Assembly (NCBI GenBank): GCA_020744425.1
Contig: JAGMUV010000006.1
Coordinates: 1,860,001 to 1,924,000, forward strand
DNA from: Dactylonectria macrodidyma
Lineage: Eukaryota; Ascomycota; Sordariomycetes; Hypocreales; Nectriaceae
Length of the DNA: 64,000 bases
Direction: 5' to 3'
Of this stretch, positions 56,466-64,000 are shown piece by piece. A model generated the notes under the pieces. The model did not search any database and was not told the DNA's origin. It saw only the letters and a list, made by a program, of their open reading frames with translations. The position numbers and the translations under genes are program-made. How positions within the stretch are numbered: the stretch's first letter is position 1; each line of letters begins with the position of its first letter.

Positions 56466-58527
56466 TTACAGCATCATACTCCGCCGCCTCGACACGGTCC
56501 GATCCTTGGCTGCGAGGCCGTCCTCATTGGGCACGGTAGACGAGACTCGCCTCGACATCCTTCGACCAGCTGCCTTCTTTCTCGTCTTCTCCAATTGTGG
56601 CGAAGAGGGGGTAAACTCGTAAATATCGACCTCACTCGCATTGGAAGAGTCAGGGTTGGCTAGTTCGAGCTTCATCGCATCTCCCGCCTCCTCCTCGTCT
56701 TTGTGGCCAGGCACTATTTCCCTTGCAAGCGTTGAGGCGCGCCTGTCATTTCCCCTGGGAGCGAGTTGTGCAAGCTCGAGAGGTGATGTGCCCTTTCCAG
56801 CCAAAGGGCTGGCAGGGGCGTTATCAAGTGACCGGTTGCTTGGTTGTTTAGGAGCAGGGGGCAGCTTCCTCCATGACGCCTCCAGGTCCACTTCCCGCTT
56901 CACCTTGACAGAGTCTGGCGCAGTCGGTTCAACCTGGCTGGATCGTCGCACATATCTTCCATCTCCGGTGACAGCATCATAAAGTTCCTTGGTTGGCCTT
57001 CGCATTTTGTCTCGGAGATTCGGCTCCGCGTAGCTGACAGCTGCTCTACTTCTTCGGCTTGGTCTGGAAGCCTCTCGGTTCGAATTAATGTCAGCGGGCG
57101 GTGGCGTGGCTCCACGGGGTCCGTCGTCGGTGCTCAAGGGTTCTGGTGAGCTTGGTGAGAGAAGTGCGAGCTCGGCGACGACAGTGTCTAGCTCGCGCGG
57201 TAGAACTGATACTTCGGTCATGACTGGTTGAGGGTTCACGGTGGCTTCGATGGTTACCGGGGCTGGGTTCTCGGCTTTGGGCTTTGACCGCTCCAGAGAC
57301 GACTTGGACTTGATGAGATCGGCTTTGGCTGCCGCATCCTCGTCAGTAATCACTGTCTTGGAAGCCTTCTTCGGTGAAGTAATGTCTTCGTTGGTGCTCT
57401 TTGCGGATAGGGGTTTCCTTGTAGCTGTCGCGGTGTTTGCTTTGATCCGAGCGTCCTTTCTCATGCTGGTAAGTTCTTTCAGGGTCCTGCCTCCGGCTTT
57501 CTCACGGATCGATTGTTTTTCGGCCAATATTCTCGGGACCTGATTTTCGTCGTTCGCCTTCGAGGGCTTGGCGGTTACCATGTCGTCTCTAGCGGCAAGC
57601 TTCCGTTTTGAACCTGCCTTTGCAAGTTGAGGGGCTGGCACATCCGGGAGGACAGGGAGTTCTAATTTCACCTCCTTCAGTGACGCTGGTGTTTCTTTCT
57701 TCTTTTCAGGTGAGGGGGACCTTGGCACCATCTTTATGCTCTGGGGAGACTCGAGAGTGACTGGTGGCGCCATCCTGCTCTTTGGACTTTCTTGGGGTGG
57801 TGCGGGACGTGGCCGACTGGGAGAATCGACTTTGACCGGATCTTCGTCGATAAACTGTGACATGGGAGGCGGGCCAAGCTCTGGCGACTCGACAGAGTCT
57901 GCCTCAGATCGAAGGGCTAAAATCTGCTCGGGGCTTCGAAGCCGTTAGCATCCAAGTTTAGTTCCTTAGCATGAGCAATCACATACTTCATTGACATCCT
58001 TGGGTGAGACTTGGTTTCTGAAATATGCCCCAGCTCTTCGATGTCTCGGGCGACATCTCGCAACCTCCTTTGAGAAGGGCTGGGTCGATTGGAACTGAAG
58101 CTCAATCTGGGTTTCGCGGTCTTCCGAATCTGAAGCGAGTGTCGTTTCGTAGGCGGCTCTAGACCGAGACCGGCGAGAAGAGTGCCCCATTCTGTCAACT
58201 GCGACTCCAGCTTCTCCTTGATAGCCAATGCATGATCGGCGATCCTGCGCGTGTCGTTGTTCTCGAGCTCTGTCTCAAGTTCGAGAATGCGACTGCGCAG
58301 CTCGAGGTTCTCGGAGAGCATACAGGCACAGTCATTCTCAAGCTCGCGGATTCGAAGCGCTCGTACGTTATTCGACTTGGCTAGATCTCGGTTCTGGCGC
58401 AATAGCTTCTTGCGAACTGTGTTGTCATTTAGGGTCAGCGTCGTGCAGGGGTGATCGAGAGGCAGCGTCAGTACTCACGCGTTTCAAGGCTGTCCGTGGA
58501 CACTGGGGGTTCATTCAGCCTAGCCAT
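56466..58527 (-). CDS. SGO1: Shugoshin, protector of centromeric cohesion
   Basis: Shugoshin recruits PP2A to centromeres and shields cohesin until anaphase. Three exons (minus), 58527-58479, 58416-57987 and 57933-56466, giving 648 residues. The N-terminal coiled coil starts RKKLLRQNRDLAKSNNVRAL and continues to about residue 80 (LENDCACMLSENLEL, LELETELEN). A KRHSLQIRKTAKPRLSFSS stretch follows. The C-terminal shugoshin motif is present: RPSRRSRAAVSYAEPNLRD and KMRRPTKELYD, the histone H2A phospho-Thr binding box. The centre is Pro/Lys/Ser-rich and disordered, as usual. The intron 1 donor lies inside an ACGCGT sequence (58477-58482). The gene is divergent from DAD2, another chromosome-segregation gene. 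Confidence 0.93.
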
Positions 58528-58864
58528 AGCTCATAATGCAGAAATATCGTGGATTCAACTTGGTGTTTTGCTGTGGAGCAGAGTATGAAGGTCGCAGGTG
58601 TACTGGTCGAGTCATGTATTGTTTGGTTAAGTGTCGGTCTGCAGGTGGGAATTTTTGGTTGTGTCATTATTTACTACCGTCCGTTTTGGGTTAGCTCAAA
58701 ATAATCGCTTTGGCCTCTCGTTGCTGGGGTACCGCACCACCTCGGATTAACCCCACGTTTAACCCCACTACCAGAACGCGATATTCCAGAAGCACAGAAC
58801 ACATGTCGCGAACTGCATTTAACTGCTTTTAACAGGCATTGGATTGCAAACTAACAAGCACAAA
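58528..58864. promoter_or_regulatory. Short bidirectional promoter of SGO1 and DAD2
   Basis: 337 bp separate the two start codons. A duplicated TTAACCCCAC string lies at about 58747-58770, followed by GAACGCGA, which resembles the MCB cell-cycle element ACGCGT at five of six bases. Together with the ACGCGT at 58477-58482 this fits G1/S-type co-expression. Regulation is inferred only. Confidence 0.4.
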
Positions 58865-59412
58865 ATGTCTTACCACACGCGATCCCTCTCCTCCCATATG
58901 CGCGCACCGAGTGCCTCGGCCTCATCTACAGGACAGTCACCAGCGTTGATTGCGCGCATCGAGGAGAAGAAGGCAGAGCTGGAGAGCTTGAGAGAACTCC
59001 GTGACTTGAGTGCTGCAGTCGCTGGACAGATGGAAGCTCTTGAAAAGAAGCTTTCAACTCTGTCTGACGGGACTGAAGGTGTGTATCGGAAATGTGATAG
59101 ACTGTTCACGAGACTAACGCTAGGTAGCAATTGCGGTGGTGATGGGAAACTGGCACAATGTGCTTCGTGCGATTAACATGGCTTCTTGTATGTCCTTTTT
59201 CAGTTCCACTCATTGTTGCTCCGTCTAACAAATCTTCAACAGCCAAGCTCTCGAAACCGAATGTGAATGCTCCTACCGACGAAGCCCAGGGTGCGACGGG
59301 CTCGCTTCCTCAGACGCTCGTTCGCATCCCTACAGAACACGCCCCTTCACTACAAGCCCAGGCGGAAGCAGCAGAGGCCGCGACTGAAGAAGACGAGTCG
59401 CGGCTCGGTTAG
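58865..59412 (+). CDS. DAD2: DASH/Dam1 complex subunit DAD2
   Basis: Dad2 is a small coiled-coil component of the DASH ring that couples kinetochores to microtubules. Three exons, 58865-59078, 59128-59187 and 59243-59412, giving 147 residues. The conserved core reads ALIARIEEKKAELESLRELR, then AAVAGQMEALEKKLSTLSDG, then EAIAVVMGNWHNVLRAINMA, the family's hallmark WHNVLRAI. Exon 2 is only 60 nt and encodes most of this hallmark. The C-terminal tail is Ala/Glu-rich. The start at MSYHTRS was chosen over an upstream Met at 58844, which adds seven unsupported residues. Confidence 0.93.
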
Positions 59413-61221
59413 CTTTGTCTTTTTTCAGCGTGGCAGCCTAAGACAGCGCCTTCCATCGAATGCCAATACTCCGAGAGGAAGATTGTTTTTTCTTCAGGTC
59501 TACCCGATCGACATCATCTGGCTCCCTCCGGCCACCTAGGCTCCAAGCTCTCGCCGACAATCCCCCGCAAGTTACATTTCGACCAATAAGGTCGGGATGC
59601 TGGCCCGGTCAGAAACGCCATGTCTCAGCGATAGTCCAACGAAACCGAGAACTGAGCATCCGCCTCAAGCCCAGTGTCGGTCAGTCCGCACACTGTTATT
59701 GCTATAGTGGATCCTGACTGTGTCACTACAGCTTGTGTCTTGGAAATGGCGGTAAAAGAATGGGAACGCTGTCTGAATTAGGGGATTCGGCACCTTGAAG
59801 TCTTAGACAATGCACGCAGAAGGAGATTTGGGAATCTTGGAACAACTCCGAGAACCATGCGTCGCCGTGGTTCTTCTTCAAGTGTTGTTACTCTTGCACA
59901 CAACTGCCTATATAGGTCATGTTCAAGGGGTCTCCGAAAGCCGGCGACTACTCATCAATTGGGCCGGTTGAGACAGGATGAAGGAGTCATAGTCGCCAAC
60001 AACAGATGTCTGGTGCGCAAACAAGACTATGCCTAGGTGGGGAAGCTGCTGCGAAGGGAAATATCGTGGCTTCATGGGTAGCGAGTAACTTGACCCTTGC
60101 AGGTCAAAAGGACTTTTGGCTCTAAACGTCTTAGAGTGATTGTTCGGGGCGCATTAGACGTGCTGGTATAAATTAGGCCGAGACCCGAGTTTGAGTTGTT
60201 GAGTAGATGGCGATGTGAAACTGATGAGAGAGTTAACCGGGGATTAGCACAACTCTCTAGCCTAAACCAAACCTATGTTTGCGTAGTCATTCTGGTCACA
60301 TTCAAATTCAACATGATTCTCAAGACCGAATGAATTAGCCAGCAACATCATAGGGCAGACCTAGGCTGGCTAGCAAGAGCAAGAGTGGGCCCTGGCGTCC
60401 ATGGGCAGATTAAAAGAAGAGTGGCCACAGAGTGGACCGTTCTATTGCAGTTGGCTAATGTCGCAACCTCGACGTCGTGCATAGCAGGATCTGGCCAATG
60501 GAGATTGCAGATGACGACGCGACGCGTGCAACCATGCTTGGTTTCTCCCGCATTTGGACATATGGGTCTGGGGTATTTGGTGCGAAAGTCAACAAGAAGT
60601 CAAAAAACCCACCACTGGAACCGTGCGACATGGTTGCGCTCTGGTCGCCGAAAGCTGGATGATGGAGGCTGAAGCATGTGCAGACTGCAGTAACTCCTTC
60701 CGGGACGAGCTGGGAGAGGCCAAGAGCAAGCAGTTGGTGTTTTACAAGGTTGGCTGCGGGGGAAGGTGCCAGTGACGGTGATCGCTGCAGCGGGCAGGTG
60801 GCTCTCAGGGCGTTGTTTTTGTTGACTTCGATTGACCTTGCGTTTCTTCATCCTGGCCTCGTTCTGCTCTTTTCTCCTCCAACCTCCATCTTCCCATTGC
60901 TACGTTCTGCAACCCATCTACCATCAATCCATTCAATCCATTCGTCATCTATCTCACGGCCACTGCCCTATTCTGAAGCTTTTGGTTACATACTCCGACT
61001 ACACAGCACAACCAGGGCCTAGAGCATCCAACTATCTCGAATAACCCCTGTTTATCCGTGAAATTACACTCTGTCCATCGACTCTTCCCCTGTCCCATTG
61101 CGACGCACCTCGGCGCCCAATCTGCGGCCATTGCCCCAGTCTCCCACGTTGACAGGGTTCGCAAGGCCCCATTCGTCAGGATTCGTCAGGGTCCTGACTC
61201 CATTGTGAAAAGAAGTCGCCC
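59413..61221. other. 1.8-kb spacer without recognisable genes
   Basis: I see no coding frame with support, no tRNA and no array. The 3' half (about 60840-61000) is pyrimidine-rich with CCATCAATCCATTCAATCCA-type repetition, which looks like the leader of the downstream gene. Confidence 0.5.
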
Positions 61222-63535
61222 ATGGTCATGGCTCGAATCAACCGTGCCACGGATTCCGGCCATACCGCCCTCACCTTGATGCCCTCGATCAGCCAGCATT
61301 CTGCGGATATCGACCCGGACGCGAACGCTAAGGCCACTACTGCTGCGATCGCCTCGTCCAATTCACGAGGCTTTCTTCAAGAATTGCCCATTGGTCAGGT
61401 TCAGAACAAGTCCATTGTGCCCCTCCCAACCCGCAGCTGCCAGGACTCGAACCCCAAATTCAACCACGCTGGACCCAACTCCTACTCTAACTCAACCTGC
61501 CACTCCCTTCCTGAGATCAAGTCCATCAACACCAAACACTCGTTGCAAGACCTTCAACGACGTGCCGCAATCGACTGGACCACTTCTGAGCCGCTGGATG
61601 CGGTGCTGGAGGAGTCTGCCATTGCTCCATCCTCGAGCTCAACTTCTGTCGCTGCAGTCGCATCCACACCTGTAACTGTAGCTGCATCAGCGAGCCCTTC
61701 TTGGCCAGCAGCCCAGCACCGTTCGTCTCAAGGTTGGTCTCGAAGTCGCTGTCCCTCTAGCCTCCAATGCCATTGCCTCTGAACTTTCAATTTGACGCTA
61801 TCGCGATCCCCACATAGATTCGACCCCTATACACTCATGCTAACTTTGATACCAAGCAGCAAACACGTTCAGGAGCCACCCGCTCACGACCGCAGACTTC
61901 GAGTGCCCGAGGCGACAACAGATCGAGAAACACATGGCAGGTCAGTTCGAATGGATCGTATCATGCCCAGCGCCAGCCAGTTCTGCCAAGGACCAACACT
62001 CCCAAGGGAACGACGAACTTCGTTGCGCGAGAGGAACCAAGGTCTTTGGCTGCAACTTGCTGTCGCGCAAGCGGCGATCGGTTTCTCACAAGGCAAATAC
62101 AGGATGTCCCCTAGCTAACTCCTACACCCTCATAGCCACTCCTATAGACGGCGATGCATACATTTTACCAGACTCGCAGCTCTCACAGACCCTAGATGAT
62201 CAGCTCGATATGGCGCTAGATCAACCCCCAGCTTACACCTTGCACCCGAGCACTCCGCTCAAGGTGCCCGATGTTGAAATCGCAGAGGTCGTAGACCAGG
62301 CTGTTTCACCGTCGCTTACCTTGATAAGCGACAAGAGCAGCAGCTATGCTGGCGGATCCTCAAGGACCGGATCATTCTCCGTCCCTCGAATCGAGGATTC
62401 TCTTGCGGAGCTTGACAAACTTGAAGAGGAGCTCGAGGCCATCAATGCCGTTGCTCTTGCCAGACGTATCAACCCCGACGATATTAAGGCCAGTACTAAG
62501 CATCTCGAGCCAACGCTAGAGTCCAGGAAAGCCACCGTCTCGAAGCGGGCATCTATGGGCAGTCTATCTGCAACTGTACGCATCAAGCAGTCGGAGAGGC
62601 CTCAACCATCCGTCCGAAGGTCTACTTCACTCGTCTTCCGCAACAAGAAAGAGGAGCCATCTGAATTACCAAGGCTAAAATCGCAGCTCTCACGAAGTAA
62701 ACTTGCGAGCACCCAGCCGGCACCCAAACCACCCGTGAAGTCGACGAAGGCACCAACAGTCCCGAACTTCGAACTCCCTGGCGAGGCTGTTGCCCGACGG
62801 TTGAAGGAACAACGCGAAGCTCGTTTGGCTCAACAGGCTGAGGCTCAGAAAGCATATGTTGCTCCACCGAGGCCCAAGTCAAGCAAGCCTTTGACAAAGC
62901 CCAGCTTTGAGCTTCCGGGAGAAGCTATCTCACGGCGAAAGCGAGAAGAGCGCGAGGCGCGTCTCAAGGCGGAAGAGGAAGAACAGAGAAAGAAGCGCGA
63001 GTTTAAGGCTAAACCAATGCGCTCCAGTATCGCGCCAAGCACCCTTCCTCGGGATACGGTGACGAGTCGTGCACGTCAGGGTAAAGCCCCTCAAGACGGT
63101 AGTGTGAAAGGGAAACCAGAGTCGGGCAAGTCGAAGAGACTTTCGCTCATTGCCTTGCGCCCGGGCCATGGGGAGACTGCGGACGGCAAACCAGTTCAGA
63201 ACCGTGGCAGACTTGCTACTATGGCTTCTAACGAGGACCTGAGCCGGGGAACATCCACTTCCACCGGAAGCTCTACTGGGAAACGAAACACTCTTTCTGC
63301 AGAGGAGTGCCAACAGCTAAAATTGAAGGGAAAGCAAATATTCGAACGAGACAACACTAGCTTCACCCAGGACAAGGAGCGCGAGAAACGTGAACGTGAG
63401 GCGGCCGCCCGACTTGCGAGAGAACAAGCAGCAGAGCGCTCACGGGCGGCCAGCCGAGAGTGGGCGGAGAAGAAGCGGCGCAAAGAGCTTGCTATGAGAG
63501 AGGCGATGAGGGACAGGTCATCTCAGGCGGTCTGA
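61222..63535 (+). CDS. Coiled-coil protein with duplicated ELPGEA motif, function unknown
   Basis: The last exon (from 62136 to the TGA at 63535) is clear. It has a short coiled coil (LAELDKLEEELEAINAVALA), then two copies of a motif reading FELPGEAVARRLKEQREARL and FELPGEAISRRKREEREARL, about 60 residues apart. A Lys/Arg/Glu-rich helix follows, ending in REWAEKKRRKELAMREAMRD. The motif recalls TPX2-like or spindle-associated basic helices, but I do not recognise the protein; related fungal proteins have been labelled carboxylesterase without reason visible here. The first exon probably runs 61222-61732. Between 61733 and 62135 two models compete: an open frame from a CAG acceptor at 61859, or a segment containing RRTSLRERNQGLWLQLAVAQ closed by a GC-AG intron at 62093-62135. 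The 5' structure is therefore provisional. Confidence 0.6.
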
Positions 63536-64000
63536 GAGGACACCTAGCGAGCCCGTTGTGGTGCCGAACGAGTACTAATCATTTGATCATAAGCTGTGGA
63601 GTTGAAAAAGGATGGCGTTCTTAGCACCGGTAAAGTGTCTTGTCTGTATTGTTTTTTGTTCGTTTTTGTTCTTCGGCCTCGCGATATTTATGCTCGAGTA
63701 TTTCTAACAATGGCGTTGGCCTGTAAGTGTATAAAGGGGGCGGTCAAGGCGCATGGCCAAGTGTCTTTTTTCTTTCTTTCTCGGCCTATGGAATTGCTTT
63801 AACACCATTCAGTTTTTGTTACTTAATTGAGTGTATCCAGTGCGCTCCAAAGAAACCAACATGTTGTACTTGCATGGTTCCCGTGAAAGATGCCGCATTT
63901 GAGCTAATCTAGTCCCAATCTAGGTGTTAGAAGGTGATTATTCTCGCCAATACGACACTAGCCAGGTTATAACAGCATTGTCAGATACAAACCTACATTC
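63536..64000. other. 3' flank at window end
   Basis: 465 bp, T-rich, downstream of the last gene. Short frames have no support. No RNA or repeat was recognised. Confidence 0.5.

Overview
This window comes from the nuclear genome of a filamentous ascomycete, most likely a Sordariomycete and probably of the order Hypocreales. The evidence is short GT-AG introns of about 45-160 nt with CTAAC/CTGAC branch points, an HET-domain gene, fungal-type regulators (an AcuM/RDS2 zinc cluster and a bZIP factor), a KDM4-type demethylase with a fungal tail, and long spacers without genes. The order-level assignment is an inference from protein resemblance and was not tested. I found no bacterial operon, CRISPR array or viral segment.

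Layout. 0-8 kb: the 3' part of a Zn2Cys6-type regulator, the meiotic SPO22/ZIP4 homologue (with one in-frame stop), and acuM, the gluconeogenesis regulator, whose zinc cluster is split over four exons. 8-12 kb: a gene-free stretch with three short tandem arrays. 12-21 kb: xanthine dehydrogenase, then kynurenine aminotransferase with a non-AG splice acceptor. A run of GATA-factor sites lies upstream of xanthine dehydrogenase. 21-25 kb: a protein kinase and an F-box-like gene, divergent, with a decayed direct repeat between them. 25-30 kb: a KDM4/KdmA histone demethylase. 30-34.4 kb: a gene-poor region with one tRNA-Gln(CUG).

34-42 kb is an accessory block: a membrane-anchored histidine-phosphatase-fold protein lacking the catalytic histidines, a cytochrome P450 pseudogene, a 243-bp MITE with TA target duplication, and an HET-domain gene. 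42-44 kb holds a bZIP factor, followed by 3.9 kb without recognisable genes. 48-63.5 kb is a core housekeeping block: a DUF2293 protein, RRP12 (ribosome biogenesis), VPS29 (retromer), shugoshin and DAD2, and a coiled-coil protein with a duplicated ELPGEA motif.

How the genes work together. There is no single pathway cluster. Two functional pairings stand out. Shugoshin (centromere cohesion protection) and DAD2 (kinetochore-microtubule DASH complex) are divergent and share a 337-bp promoter. Purine catabolism (xanthine dehydrogenase), tryptophan/kynurenine metabolism and the gluconeogenic regulator acuM sit in one metabolic stretch, probably by chance. I worked exon structures out by hand. For every spliced gene except the 61.2-63.5 kb gene, the exon lengths sum to a multiple of three; SPO22 retains one internal stop. 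I found no convincing new multi-gene system. The most unusual items are the SPO22 stop codon, the acuM micro-exons, the KAT splice-site anomaly, the pseudo-phosphatase and the MITE.
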